A stretch of 64,000 nt of DNA from Charina bottae (taxonomy: Eukaryota > Chordata > Lepidosauria > Squamata > Charinaidae), in contig JALMGJ010000001.1 in NCBI GenBank assembly GCA_023362775.1, forward strand, positions 60,853,501 to 60,917,500, written 5' to 3'. Position numbers and translations under genes: made by a program. Of the stretch, positions 26,290 through 37,280 are shown one piece after another (within the stretch, counting starts at the first letter, position 1; each line of letters begins with the position of its first letter). The notes beneath the pieces were generated by a model. That model worked only from the letters and a program-made list of their open reading frames with translations. It searched no databases and was not told the DNA's origin.

Positions 26290-26580
26290 GAAGGGGGGCA
26301 CGCTGCAAACAAGAGAGAGCCCCAGCAGCACCCGGGCCAAGAGGGCCTACTGTCTGGGGAAGGGCCATGCCAGGCCCCTGGACTCTGGAGAGCCCAGCCT
26401 CAGCAGAAGAGAGCCCTGGACAGGCATGCCGATGGAGCATGGGGAAGGGAGCAGTCATGTGAGGCCTGGAGGCCTGAAACCAAGGCTGGGGCAGCAGCAA
26501 GCAGCACAGCAATGACAGGGAGGCGAGCGCCCCCTGCAGGCAAAACCACAACAGCCCTGGCTGAGGCAAGTACACCTACT

Positions 26581-26822
26581 ACCTGGGGGGGGAGCCACAC
26601 CACACCCCTGGGAGGCAAGAACCCTACCCTACACCCAAGCTGGGATGGCAGCAGGCGGCAGAGCAACAATAGAGAGGCAGGCAGCCCCTGCAGAAACTAA
26701 TACCTGGGGGAGAGCCGCACCACACCCCTGGGAGGCAAGAACCCTACCATAAACCCAAGCTGGGATGGCAGCAGGCGGCACAACAACAATAGAGAGACGG
26801 CTGGCCCCAGCAGATGGGTATC
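26581..26822 (+). repeat. Tandem duplication in gag (about 121 bp, two copies)
   Basis: 26581-26701 and 26702-26822 share ACCTGGGGG, CACCACACCCCTGGGAGG and CAAGCTGGGATGGCAGCAGG in the same order with a few substitutions. The period of 121 is not a multiple of three, so the duplication itself shifts the gag frame. Confidence 0.8.
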
Positions 26823-27011
26823 CAACAGCCCCGGTTGAGGCAAGTGACCCCACCACCTGGGAGAGGACCACACCCCACCCCTGGGAAACGAGATACACAA
26901 CATCCCCAAGACCAAGTGGCCTGCAGAGAGGAGCAGAATCCTTCGGGGACAGGGGCCTAAGCATCAAATTCCATGGAGACCCCAAGCAGCTAGCGTGTTT
27001 TCTAACACACG

Positions 27012-27794
27012 TTGGGGTTCATGGAGGAATTTGAGGTGTCCTTCAGCTCGGAGGACGCCAAAGTAAGATACGTATCAGGGCGCTTCAGGGCAGAGGCCGC
27101 GCAGTGGCTACAGCAGCTACACCAGACGGCAGCCCCAGAACTACACAATTTCCAAAACTTCATGCAAGCACTGAAGGAAAGATTGGAGGACCCGCTGGAG
27201 ATGATGAGAGCAAGAACAAGGTTACAGAACATCCGACAAGGGGGCAGGTCAGTGTCAGACTACGCCATGGACTTTAAAACACTGGCAGGGAGGCTAACTG
27301 ACTGGCCAGAATCCCTAAAGATAGAATACTTCAAGGGAGGCCTGCGCCCTGAAATCTTGGAATGGTCCCTAGCCCGAGGAAGCCCTAATACACTGAGGGA
27401 CTGGATATGCCTAGCAGGTGAAGTACAGGAAGTGCGAGCCCAAGTGTGGCGTCAGCAAAGGGCGTATGCTACAGAGAAGCGCCCACCACCCTCAAAGAAA
27501 CCCCTTGAGTGGAAGACAACAAACCGACCATGGGACGAAGAGAAAGAACGAAGGGCAAAGAGAGGCCTATGCTTCAAGTGCGGGAAAGAAGGCCACCGAG
27601 CAGCTAACTGTGCACCCCCCACCCAACAAGTGAAAACCAAAGCCGGCGACGGCAACACAAAAGCCCCACCCCGCAGAGCCAAGGGAATGGCAGCAGCAGC
27701 AGCCGAAAAGAGATGCCAAGTAACCTTCAGCAGCCCAGATGACTCGACTGAGGAAGACTCCCCGATGTCGGGAAACGAAGAGAGCCTGCCCTGA
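27012..27794 (+). pseudogene. Gypsy gag capsid and zinc knuckle
   Basis: This frame encodes a Retrotrans_gag-type capsid (RFRAEAAQWLQQL, FMQALKERLEDPLEMMRA, SVSDYAMDFKTLAGRL, WSLARGSPNTLRDW). A CCHC zinc knuckle follows (CFKCGKEGHRAANC, nucleotides 27570-27611). The frame upstream ends with a capsid-like start (IKFHGDPKQLACFLTHVG) in another phase, and the join near 27015 looks like one extra G in GTTGGGG. Translation would normally run from the gag ATG near the LTR, so this part is cut off. Confidence 0.85.
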
Positions 27795-27838
27795 ATGGCG
27801 CCGACAGGCAGGCTTGGGAGAATGGGCACGAGGACACC

Positions 27839-29719
27839 ATGGTGAGTGGGGAATGCCCCGTGTTGGGGATGAGCGCATGGCTAATGCCACTGAGGGGCGG
27901 GGAGCACACAAAGCTAACAGGACTAATAGACTCTGGGTGCACACGCAACCTGCTACACCCCACAATAGTAGCCAGACTAAAATTAAGGGTGGAGAAACTA
28001 CGAGAACCCATAGTATTCACCCAACTAGACGGGGGCGACATGCAAGGAGGCCCTGTAGAATATTACACTGAACCGGTAACCATGCGGGTGGGGACACACA
28101 AGGAGGTCTTGAGGTTCCTGGTAGCCCCAATCGCCTGCCACCCCATGATCCTAATACTAGCATGGCTCCGGGACAGGAACCCGAGGGTGGACTGGAGGTC
28201 AGGATCGATAGCCTTCCCCGATGGGAGCCACAACAAACTACACCAAACAAAGAAGACCACGAACACCGAACTAACAGGGTCCCTAGAGGAGGTGAAGAAG
28301 GGGCCGACATCAAACGTAGAACCACGCATACCCAGACAATATAGACACTTAAAAGTGGTGTTTGGGGAAGCAGAATCTGACCAACTCCCACCCTACCGGA
28401 AATCAGACTGTGCCATAGACCTGATCCCGGGGGCAGAACTACCCAAGACAAAGTTGTACCCCATGACCACTAAGGAACTCGAGGCACTACGCAAATTTAT
28501 AGATAAGAATTTACAACGGGGCTTTATTCGCCCCGCCACATCGTCCATGGCCACACCCATCCTATTCAGGACGAAGAAAGATGGCTCACTACGACTATGC
28601 ACAGACTACAGGGGCTTAAACGCAGTCTGTACCGCAAACAAATACCCCCTTCCCTTGATCAGCGACATGCTCGCCCACCTCTCGAAAGGGAAAATCTTCA
28701 CAAAACTGGACCTTAGGGAAGCGTACTTTAGAGTACGAATTCGGGAAGGGGATGAGTGGAAGACCGCCTTCAACTGCCAGCTGGGGTCGTTTGAGTACCT
28801 GGTGATGCCATTTGGCCTCAAGGGGATGCCAGGAGTCTTCATGCACCTCATAAATGAAATCCTTCACAACTTCCTCTACCGTGGAGTGTTAGTATACCTA
28901 GATGACATACTAATCTACTCCAAGACGATGGAAGAACACGTGACACTCGTAAAGGAGGTACTAAAAAGGCTACTGGACAACCAATTGTACACAAAACTAT
29001 CAAAATGCGAGTTTCACAAAAAACAATTAGACTACCTAGGGTATAGAGTGTCTGACAAAGGCGTGGAAATGGACCCAGCAAAAGTAAAAGACGTACTAGC
29101 CTGGGAACCACCCCGAACCAGGAAGCAACTACAAAGTTTCCTGGGATTTGCAAGCTTCTACCGACAGTTCATTCCCCAATTTGCGCAAGTAGCTCTACCC
29201 ATCACGGACTTACTAAAAAGAAAAGGAAAAGGAAACACCAAGACAGCGAGGAGACCAGGAACCGTGCTCAAATGGACAGCAGAATGCCAACAGGCATTCG
29301 ACCGCCTAAAAGAACTATTCACATCAGAACCGGTGCTCAGGCACCCCGACCCAACACGCCCCCTGATAATCCAAGTGGACGCATCGGACGTGGCCATAGG
29401 GGCCATTCTGCTGCAGAAGGACGAGGAAGGAGAACTCCGACCATGCGCCTACCTATCATGCAAATTCTCCGACACAGAGAGGCGTTGGCATGTCTGGGAA
29501 AAAGAAGCCTTCGCAGTGCGGTGGGCGCTCGTCACCTGGCGACATTTACTCGAGGGGGCCTCCCACCCGTTTGAAGTCTGGACAGACCACAAGAATCTAG
29601 AGGCCCTCAAATCCCCAAGAAAACTGAACCCCAAACACATTAGATGGGCGCACGTGACATCACATTTTATGACCATATCACTTAGGGATGGAAATTCTGG
29701 TCCCAATTACCATAGTTAA
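27839..29719 (+). CDS. Gypsy pol: protease, RT, partial RNase H
   Basis: 626 codons are open. Protease: DSG at 31-33 (TGLIDSGCTRN). Reverse transcriptase: LCTDYRGLN (253-261), FTKLDLREAYF (287-297, catalytic D291), MPFGLKGMPGVF (323-334) and YLDD (353-356). Thumb: GFASFYRQFI (436-445). RNase H: D514 (VDASD), E555 (WEKEAF) and D583 (WTDHKN). The retroelement part ends after LNPKHIRW (residue 603); the last 20 or so residues are read from MITE sequence. The frame is open back to 27752, overlapping gag by 43 nt in the -1 phase, which fits a frameshifted Gag-Pol. The missing integrase makes it non-functional as an element. Confidence 0.9.
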   Translation: MVSGECPVLGMSAWLMPLRGGEHTKLTGLIDSGCTRNLLHPTIVARLKLRVEKLREPIVFTQLDGGDMQGGPVEYYTEPVTMRVGTHKEVLRFLVAPIACHPMILILAWLRDRNPRVDWRSGSIAFPDGSHNKLHQTKKTTNTELTGSLEEVKKGPTSNVEPRIPRQYRHLKVVFGEAESDQLPPYRKSDCAIDLIPGAELPKTKLYPMTTKELEALRKFIDKNLQRGFIRPATSSMATPILFRTKKDGSLRLCTDYRGLNAVCTANKYPLPLISDMLAHLSKGKIFTKLDLREAYFRVRIREGDEWKTAFNCQLGSFEYLVMPFGLKGMPGVFMHLINEILHNFLYRGVLVYLDDILIYSKTMEEHVTLVKEVLKRLLDNQLYTKLSKCEFHKKQLDYLGYRVSDKGVEMDPAKVKDVLAWEPPRTRKQLQSFLGFASFYRQFIPQFAQVALPITDLLKRKGKGNTKTARRPGTVLKWTAECQQAFDRLKELFTSEPVLRHPDPTRPLIIQVDASDVAIGAILLQKDEEGELRPCAYLSCKFSDTERRWHVWEKEAFAVRWALVTWRHLLEGASHPFEVWTDHKNLEALKSPRKLNPKHIRWAHVTSHFMTISLRDGNSGPNYHS

Positions 29720-29733
29720 GTGAGGACTACCTG
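29650..29733 (+). mobile_element. Right end of the split TA-flanked MITE
   Basis: GGATGGAAATTCTGG to GAGGACTACCTG, followed by TA. It pairs with the CAGGT start at 24712 and continues the family after the left part's GGAATTTCCATCACTAAC. The region between is the Gypsy element. Confidence 0.7.
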
Positions 29734-29735
29734 TA

Positions 29736-30726
29736 TACATTTAATTTTAACATTGGTTGCTTTATTTGAATAACATGATCATAAAAACATAATAACTGCA
29801 TATTGTCTTAATTTTCTTCTCCCAGTCTAGGCATAAGGCCATGTAATTTGGTTTTCTTTGTGTTGAACAAGACATGATTTGTGTGGTATAAGAACATGAA
29901 ACTATTGCTGCTAACGTTGACCTTGCAAGTAAAATCTAGCATAATGTCATGGCCTTTAAAGATCTGTCTGCCCCAACAACTGCAGAGATGGTCCATGTCT
30001 AAGGACACATTTAATGAAAGCTACATTAGTGCATATATACGGACTTGTTAAAACACTTTGTCTCACTAATATTGATTAAATAGCAGTAGTTTGTTTAATG
30101 CAAGTGTATTTTTTCAATTATTACATTACTTAAAAGTCATCAGGGTAATGGTGTCTATCAGTGAAATACATTAGTTATAGGATAATGCCATAAGAATTGA
30201 TTTGGATTTGGCAGGAAAAGAAAGCACATACCTTTCTTTCTCTCTCTTGTCATATAATGCCAAAACCCAACTGTGATGATAGATAAGAGGATTCTGTATA
30301 ATCTTGATATAGATAAAATGTGCATGTTTTATAGGCTTATAGATTCCTCTCTACTACCAAAATAACCATTATATCAATGAATATTTCTGCCAGTTAATTA
30401 TGCAAACCATTGCATATATAATTACATAGCATTATTATGCATGTAACAGTTGTATTGATCCATCAGTTGCTTACATATAATTAGAGCTATAAACACGAGA
30501 GGCTAATTCTGAAGACAAATAGGACCAAGGAAATTAACTGAAGACCAATTATGCCTGCTTTTGATTTAACCCATATCTGCTACAATATTGTTGCAGTTCC
30601 TTATTTTCTGAGTCCTGTGATGTCACATTGCACTAGTTTCTTTCTTGTGCTTATGGGAGGGATTCATCCTTGCTTATTTGAGTGCCAACTACAAGTGTGT
30701 TTTTCATCTGAGGAACATTTTGAAAC
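29736..30726. other. Non-coding stretch, no gene recognised
   Basis: AT-rich unannotated sequence between the MITE and the Penelope-like insertion. Confidence 0.5.
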
Positions 30727-30783
30727 TGTCCCCACATTATCTGTAGCTTGAATCATGTCAACTGGATTTCTATTTTCTCAGTG

Positions 30784-30819
30784 GAAACGTTTCGCTCCTT
30801 ATCCAAGGAGCTTCTTCAG
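30784..30819 (-). ncRNA. Hammerhead ribozyme-like motif, left half
   Basis: On the minus strand: CTGAAGA, a perfect 7-bp stem II (GCTCCTT/AAGGAGC) with loop GGAT, then GAAAC and GTTT. The residue at the cleavage position would be U, weaker than C. Stem III is the self-complementary ACGU, implying a dimeric form if active. Confidence 0.6.
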
Positions 30820-31624
30820 TCTGAGCAAAGTTAGTAAGGGAATCCTAAATATGTTTCTAGGTAGCTGTGTGACCTTACACCTGGGGCTAGGTCATGGTTA
30901 TATTGAGATGTTATTTTAAGTCCTTTTATCATCTAAAGGAGGATCGTTAAGATCACCATGCTGCTGTTGAGCTTGTGAAATGGTCTTAATCTTCCTAGGC
31001 ACAGAAGACAAAGCAGGGAGGAAGATGGGGGAAAGATTATGCCTGAGGCCCCCACCTCTATTCAAGGAAGGATTTTCCATGTTGGCATAAATGGATTCCT
31101 TGATCCCTCTCTCAAACCACCTATCTTCTCTGTCTAAAATGTGAACATTAATGTCCTCAAATGAGTGTCCTTTTTTCCTTTAGATGAAGATAAACTGCTG
31201 ACTCTGGTCCTGTGGTGTTACTTCTCCTGTGTTGGGCCATCCTCCTGTACAAAAGTTGTTTGGTTTCTCCAATGTAGAGTTCAGAGCACTCCTCACTGCA
31301 CTGGATTGCATAAACTACATTGCTTTTCTTGTGTTTTGGAGTTTGATCTTTGGGGTGTACAAGCCTCTGTCTCAGTGTGTTGATGGGTTTGAAATATACA
31401 GGTATGTGGTGGTCATTCCCTACATGGCTGGCGTGTCTGAAAAGATAAAACGGATATCTGTCAAATCCTTAAATATGTATCTAGGGTGGCTGTGTGACCT
31501 TGCACCTGGGGCTAGGTCATGGTTATTTGAGATGTTTATTTCTAAGTCCCTTTATCATCCAAAGGAGGATCGTTAAGATTACCATGCTGCTGTTGAGCTT
31601 GTGAAATGGTCTTAATCTTCAGAG

Positions 31625-31740
31625 CACTCCTGAACTCCAACTCTACATTGGAGAAACCAAACAACCTTTGTACAGGAGGATGGCCCAACACAGGAGAAGT
31701 AACACCACAGGACCAGAGAAAAAGGACACTCATTTGAGGA
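31625..31740 (+). pseudogene. Penelope GIY-YIG endonuclease fragment
   Basis: Reading + strand, LYIGETKQPLYRRMAQHRRS resembles the start of the GIY-YIG-like endonuclease of Penelope elements (a Y-[IV]-G-E-T core followed by R and H). The following frame is broken by indels, with further pieces (VKESIY-like, LNRGGGLRH-like) downstream to about 31860. The same segment is present in reverse at about 31200-31300. Confidence 0.65.
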
Positions 31741-32074
31741 CATTAATGTTCACATTTTAGACAGAGAAGATAGGTGGATTGAGAGAGGGGTCAAGGAATC
31801 CATTTATGCCAACTTGGAAAATCCTTCCTTGAATAGAGGTGGGGGCCTCAGGCATAATCTTTCCCCCATCTTCCTCCCTGCTTTGTCTTCTGTGCCTAGG
31901 AAGATTAAGACCATTTCACAAGCTCAACAGCAGCATGGTGATCTTAACGATCCTCCTTTAGATGATAAAAGGACTTAAAATAACATCTCAATATAACTAT
32001 GACCTAACCCCAGGTGTAAGCTCACACAGCTACCTAGAAACATATTTAGGATTCCCTTACTAACTTTGCTCAGA

Positions 32075-32108
32075 CTGAAGAAGCTCCTTGGATAAAGAGC
32101 GAAACGTT
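32075..32108 (+). ncRNA. Hammerhead ribozyme-like motif, right half
   Basis: CTGAAGA at 32075-32081, stem II GCTC...GAGC with one base changed relative to the left copy, GAAAC at 32101-32105, then GTTT. Stem II is weakened (AAAGAGC instead of AAGGAGC), so this copy is probably less stable than the left one. Confidence 0.55.
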
Positions 32109-32314
32109 TCCACTGAGAAAATAGAAATCCAGTTGACATGATTCAAGCTACAGACAATTCCACCTGGATGACTGAGAACCTTCATAGACATGTCCCCACA
32201 TTAATTAGTGTACATGATAAAGAGAGGGGGGGAGAGAGATTGAATAGGGTGAAGGGAAGGATAGTTTTGAAACATTTTCTGTGTCCCCTTTTTAATGGGG
32301 CCTATTGTCTCTTT

Positions 32315-32549
32315 GAGAGCCAGTTTGGTGTAGTGGTTAACGCATCAGGCTAGAAACCGGAAGACGGTGAGTTCTAGTCCCGCCTTAGGCACAAATCCAG
32401 CTGGGTGACCTTGGGCCAGTCTTTCTCTCTCAGCCCTAGGAAGGAGGCAATGGTAAACCACTTCTGGAAAACCTTGCCAAGAAAACTGCAGGGATTTGTC
32501 CAGACAGTCTCCAAGAATCGGACACGACTGAACAGATTTTTTAAAAAAA
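32315..32549 (+). mobile_element. Second type of tRNA-derived SINE
   Basis: Starts GAGAGCCAGTTTGGTGTAGT, with an A-box-like TGGTGTAGTGGTT and a B-box-like GAGTTCTAGTCCC. After GGGTGACCTTGGGCCAGTC it runs to CGGACACGACTGAACAG and a T/A-rich tail. Flanking TGTCTCTT occurs at 32306-32313 and 32550-32557. The head differs from the Sauria family, but the 3' end shares CGGACACGACTGAAC with Bov-B, suggesting the same retrotransposition machinery. Confidence 0.85.
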
Positions 32550-32557
32550 TGTCTCTT

Positions 32558-35500
32558 CAGTGTTCGTTATTTGTAACGCCAATGTAATGTGTAGTACAGT
32601 ATTCTTGCTTTTCAGCGCAGTTGGAAAAGAAGGATATTATGAATACCTCACAAGAGGGGTAAATGTGTGGGTGTGGGTGTATGTATTAAATTAAAAAAAA
32701 GTTCTTATTTACTTCTGTACAGGTATTTATTAAAGACAACCCTAATATAATGAAATGTCCTTTTGAGATAGGATTTGTTATGATTAGTAATAGTCTCATC
32801 CATTAAGGTTAACCAGGCACCCCTTAAGATATTTCTTATTAAAAGAGGGGGAAAAAACTTTCTATTCCTTTCCCAACTAAGCCAGTGCACCTTAATGCAA
32901 TGATGATATGTTAGACACAGCAGTTGTCAAAGCATCGTATTACAGTGATGCCATAATGACACCCTGTCTCTGTAAAGTAGTCATGTTTTCTCAAATCACA
33001 CGTTGCACCGTTGATTTCTGACATGACACTTCATTCAGTCGCTTTCCTTTTTTTCAGCATTGCCATTCTCTGACAATAGCAGCTGGTGCCCATTTTCCCA
33101 CTAAGTGATTCACATTTTGCCACTTTGCTAGAGTGCAATTAGCTGAAGCAGAAAAAAAGTGCTCGTTGTAAAGTAGCTCAGCTGAGATTGTAACTCAACT
33201 CCCTAACAAGAGCTGGCGAGTGATTGCCTTGAGGTGAGCACCCTGTTGGGGCAGAGAAAGCAACTTTTGGGGTTTCTGCCTTCCCTCACAAGAAGTAATC
33301 GCTCCCTTTGGATTCTGGTCTTCTCCACTTTCTCTTTCTTTGTTGGCTTTATTTTTTCCAAATATAAATGTAAAGCTCCATCCCGCTGCTGTTTCTTCTT
33401 CTAATTCTCTATGTACAACATATTATTTGTGCAGCAGAAATTTAAAATATATATACTATTTTCATTTGCTTAATACTGATGTGTCACTACCTTATTAGAT
33501 TAGTTTGATATTTAGTTATGCTGAGAGTACAGCCACTCAAATTAGTGGAGCAATTTAGCTCCAACTGTTTTAAGTCCTGCTGATTTCAGTGGAACTACTC
33601 TAAGCATAACCACCCATTCTATTCTGGGAAGAAAGATGAGATATTAATTGAGTAAATAAGTAAAATGAATAATACTTTAGGGATGACTAAATATTTATTT
33701 ATTTATTTGTCACATTTCTGTACCGCCCCAACTCGTACTATGACGACTCTAGGCGGTTTACAAACATTTAAAAATAGAAGAATAAATATTGTTCCAACTT
33801 ATTTGGGCTAGGTGAACCTAGGATACATATGTGTAACATGAATGCCTTAACATGTTTTAGAGATGTAAATGTATTCTGTATTATTTATATTCATATAGTA
33901 AGGTTAAAGTAAAAATATTAGCCAATATGCTTTATATTTCTAGGATTCCCTGAAACTCTGTTAATATAGTTAGTATTATGCATTGTATGAACTTTGTTCT
34001 TTTAAATTCAGTTAATTTCCAGCAAAGATCTGCTCAATGAGGTTTTGCTCCTTAGCTCTATAGTGGCTAGGGGCCATTAATCATAACTATCACTGGAATC
34101 TTCAGTAGCTCTTGTTAAGAGATTTTGGAAATGTGATGTAGAACCAAAAAAAATGGTGAACTGAAGGTTTTTTTGTTTTGTTTTGTTTTGTTTTGCTACC
34201 TTTACAGTAGTCACATTAAAGGATGCTTTTGAGTTGCCTTTCTATCTCCACAATCCCCATAGGAAGTTATCACATGCAGAATCTGACACTGAACTCTGTG
34301 CTGATAGTGTCTACACTGGCAGTAATTTCCATGGCCACCAGTGTGGCAATAAACGTCTCCCTTGGCACCTATCAGGCTTCCTACCCTACTAAGAGTAGTT
34401 TTTTAAAGATTGATTTCAAAAAAGTTAAGTAGGACGCTGGCATGTGCAAAGTGAAGTGACAGGCAATATCATGATCTCTATTAAACAGAATGCCTCTGGG
34501 ACCTATAATAATCCCATACGTATTATAAAAATGGTAGTACCTGGTACTCAGAACTTTGTTTGGAAATGTGCCCATCTATACAGAAGAAGCGAACAATAAC
34601 CTGACTTGGTAGAGATCATCATAAGGGCTAGGTCAAATGGTAGTGCAGAAACATATCAATTTGTCTATTTGTGACAGGCCATGCTGACCAGACCAGTCAT
34701 TGATAATAAACAAGCCATTTGGCAGCAATTTTCTAAAAATGAGGAGCAACACATGGTCTTAAATGTCACACGAAACCACTGACAAAGAAATGTTACTTAT
34801 TACACAGCCCTAGCAATATACCTCCATATTTTAGGGGGTTTCCCCAGTCTTCTTTGGCCCTAGATTTGCATGTATGACCCATTACTTCATCTCCAGTTGT
34901 TCCTAATGGCAGTTTATAATGTGGCATGTAAGAATGGTGTTCACAAGGACAGAAACAGATGGGAGTGTAGGATGAATTGGAGTTTAGAAAGATTGCAACC
35001 AGCTGGGGGAAGCAGGAGAAAAAAGTCTTGTCCTAGACCTGGATACTGCTTCCTGTTCTTTTCCTCTTCTGCCAATGGAGAGGAAAATTGTTATTTTATT
35101 GACTTAATTCTATGCCTGTTTTCTGTTCAAGCTGAATACTCAAGGTGGCTCACAAAGCAAAACAGTATAATTCCCCATGCCCCCTCCCCCCAGATAATAG
35201 TATCATTAGATTTTTGAGAGAAAATGGGAAAGTGGGAGCAAAGCTGCATTTCGTAGCCTGGGAGCAATGCAAAAGTAGGCTGTCTGCTGTGTGCCTGATA
35301 GAAAAGGCTTCTAAAACCAAGGGCCTCTTCAGAAGTGCCTCTCCTGTGGCTTTGAATGTCCAGACTGGCTTGTAATGGGAGAGGCAGTCTCTCAAAGTTA
35401 GGCCTTAAACCATTGGGGGCTTTAAAGGTTAATACAACACTTTACATTGTACCTGGAAGACTGTAGTAGTTCTGAGTGGTGATCAAGGATGGGACATATG

Positions 35501-36960
35501 CTTCTCTGTTAGCATGGTTCATGAAGCCATCCCAGAAATGCCTTCCCAGAAATTCTGCAGTGAATATGGTATTTAAACTTGTTCTTGTCCCATCTCTGTT
35601 GTGACCATGAAACCATAAGTTGTGTTTTAAACTCCTGGAATGCATTGACAGAAAGAAGATATATAAATATAGTAAATAAGTTTAAAATATATTAAATCCC
35701 TGCTTAGTTGTTAGTGTTACAGTATCAGATCCATTCCTCTGCCATGCTGCTTTATTATGATAAAATCTGTTTATTAGGTAGTCCTTATTATCTGGCTGTC
35801 GGTACAAATTGCAAGTTAATTCTTTTAAGAGTCTGAAGGAAATAAGGTTATAGCTCACTATTAGAGCACATGCTTTGTATCCAGATGGGTTCAGGTTCAA
35901 CTCTTGCCATATCTCTCTAGTGCTGCAAAAGTCCCCATTTAGAATGCTGAAAAGAAACTGATGGTCAGTACAGAGGAAACTTAGCTAGAACATGACTCAA
36001 AATGTCCCATGCTAATCTTTAGATCTAAAAGCCTCCTTTTCATATGCAAATCCTTTATTGTCTAAAATATGGCAAGGCTCAAATGGAAGAAAAGTACCTG
36101 GGGAAAAAAGAATTAAAAGATAGTCCGTAATGCGCTCTTGTTTTTATTTGCCTTTATTTATTTACATACAACATCTGTATTTTGCTTGTTGTTAGAATAA
36201 TGGTGAAACTTGTTTATTGTGCCATATAATTTTTTGAGCTTATGGATCCTTTGTCTTTTCATTATATAGATGTAAGGATTTAACTTCCTACAAATAGATC
36301 TTCTTTTTCATATGAATTATAATTTTCCAGGAATAAACAATATAGAAACTTGTCTGTTTTACAAATACCAGGTATAGATGGCATGCAAAAAATTCACGTG
36401 GTCATCTTTTTTATACCAGTCTTTTCCACACTGGTGTCCTTTAGATATTTAAGACTACAAATCCCAGGCTGGGTTAGGAAATGCTGTCCTTTGTTTACCA
36501 TAGTATGAAACATAGGTTAACCTACATATTTTGTTTTCCTATAGATCTCCACCATTTGCCTACAACATGCTCTCAGTCCTTTTTTTTTAAAGAAGGAAAA
36601 TTAAAATACCCCCCCAACATACACACCAAAAGACAAATCGCATGTATAAACACAATGTTAAAATTCCCTCTTTTATACAAGGAAGAGTTAAATTTTTACC
36701 CTGTTTCAACAAACATCTTTTTAATCACATTTACAAAATAACTCCAAAAATTTGACAGAATTATTCAAAAGTCCTTTTCCTTGCCCCTTTGTTAGAAGAA
36801 CAAAGGATTGATTTCAGCCCTTACAAGGTGTACCTGTAAGGTATAATCTATTAGATAAAAATAATAAATAGGAAAACAATTTACCAGAGCTTCAGAATAA
36901 ATATTGTGCACTTAAATATGAGACATATTATTTCTCATTGTAAATGTTAGCTACATTTAT
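32558..36960. other. Non-coding stretch with small CR1 and tRNA-like pieces
   Basis: No gene recognised. Pieces seen: a CR1-type 3' end, minus, at about 33690-33780 (GTACCGCCCCAACTCG, AGGCGGTTTACAA); a CR1 fragment, minus, at about 35383-35480 (GGGGGCTTTAAAGGTTAAT); an old tRNA-like SINE piece at about 35797-35910 (TATAGCTCACTATTAGAGC, GGTTCAGGTTCAACTC); and a (TTTTG)n run at 34167-34195. The block 32990-33260 lacks obvious repeats. Confidence 0.55.
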
Positions 36961-36975
36961 ATTTTTATTAATCTC

Positions 36976-37280
36976 AGCGGGTAAGACGCCAGGCTTGTCG
37001 ATCGGAAGATCGCAAGTTCGGAGGTTTGAATCCCTAGCCCCGCATGACAGAGTGAGCTCTCGCACTCGCCCCAGCTCTTGCCAACCTAGCAATTTGAAAG
37101 CATGCAAATGCAAGTAGATTAATAGGTACCACTTCAGTGGGTAGGTAACAGCGTTCCGCGTGCATCATGCCGGCCACATGACTGTGGAAGCGTCTTCGGA
37201 CAACGCTGGCTCTTTGGCTAACAAACGGAGATGAGCACCGGCCCCTAGAGTCGGACACGACTGCACAAATGTGCGGGGGG
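36976..37280 (+). mobile_element. Sauria-type SINE, copy 4, truncated at both ends
   Basis: Starts inside the tRNA head (AGCGGGTAAGACGCC), so about 16 nt of the 5' end are missing. It ends GTGCGGGGGG without any ACCTTT tail. It is nevertheless flanked by a perfect 15-bp duplication, ATTTTTATTAATCTC, at 36961-36975 and 37281-37295. The last three bases, CTC, could also belong to the SINE. Confidence 0.9.

Larger units (their letters stand above)
24990..29649 (+). mobile_element. Ty3/Gypsy LTR retrotransposon, 3' truncated
   Basis: Order: LTR, gag, protease-RT-RNase H. Similarity stops inside RNase H at about 29648, where MITE sequence resumes. Connection domain, integrase and 3' LTR are missing, and there is no env. 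Its base composition is richer in G+C than the surrounding intron. It cannot transpose by itself. Confidence 0.9.
30740..32190. mobile_element. Penelope-like element with inverted halves and 13-bp TSD
   Basis: A single 1451-bp insertion bounded by TGTCCCCACATTA at 30727-30739 and 32191-32203. The left half (about 30741-31250, minus) and right half (about 31650-32153, plus) are inverted copies. Between them 31440-31618 is another minus copy of the 3' part. Both halves contain hammerhead-like cores and degraded pieces of a GIY-YIG-type endonuclease frame (LYIGETKQ and RMAQHRRSNTTG on the right). Inverted and partly tandem pLTRs plus a GIY-YIG domain are features of Penelope-like elements. There is no RT domain; it is a dead 5'-truncated copy. 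Confidence 0.82.

Noticed and set aside
25386..26669. Long antisense frames rich in Leu, Pro and Ala
   Set aside because: Products of G+C-rich gag sequence read on the wrong strand.
24990..29719. Endogenous retrovirus
   Set aside because: Gag with CCHC knuckle and pol order fit Ty3/Gypsy; no envelope frame and no retroviral features seen.
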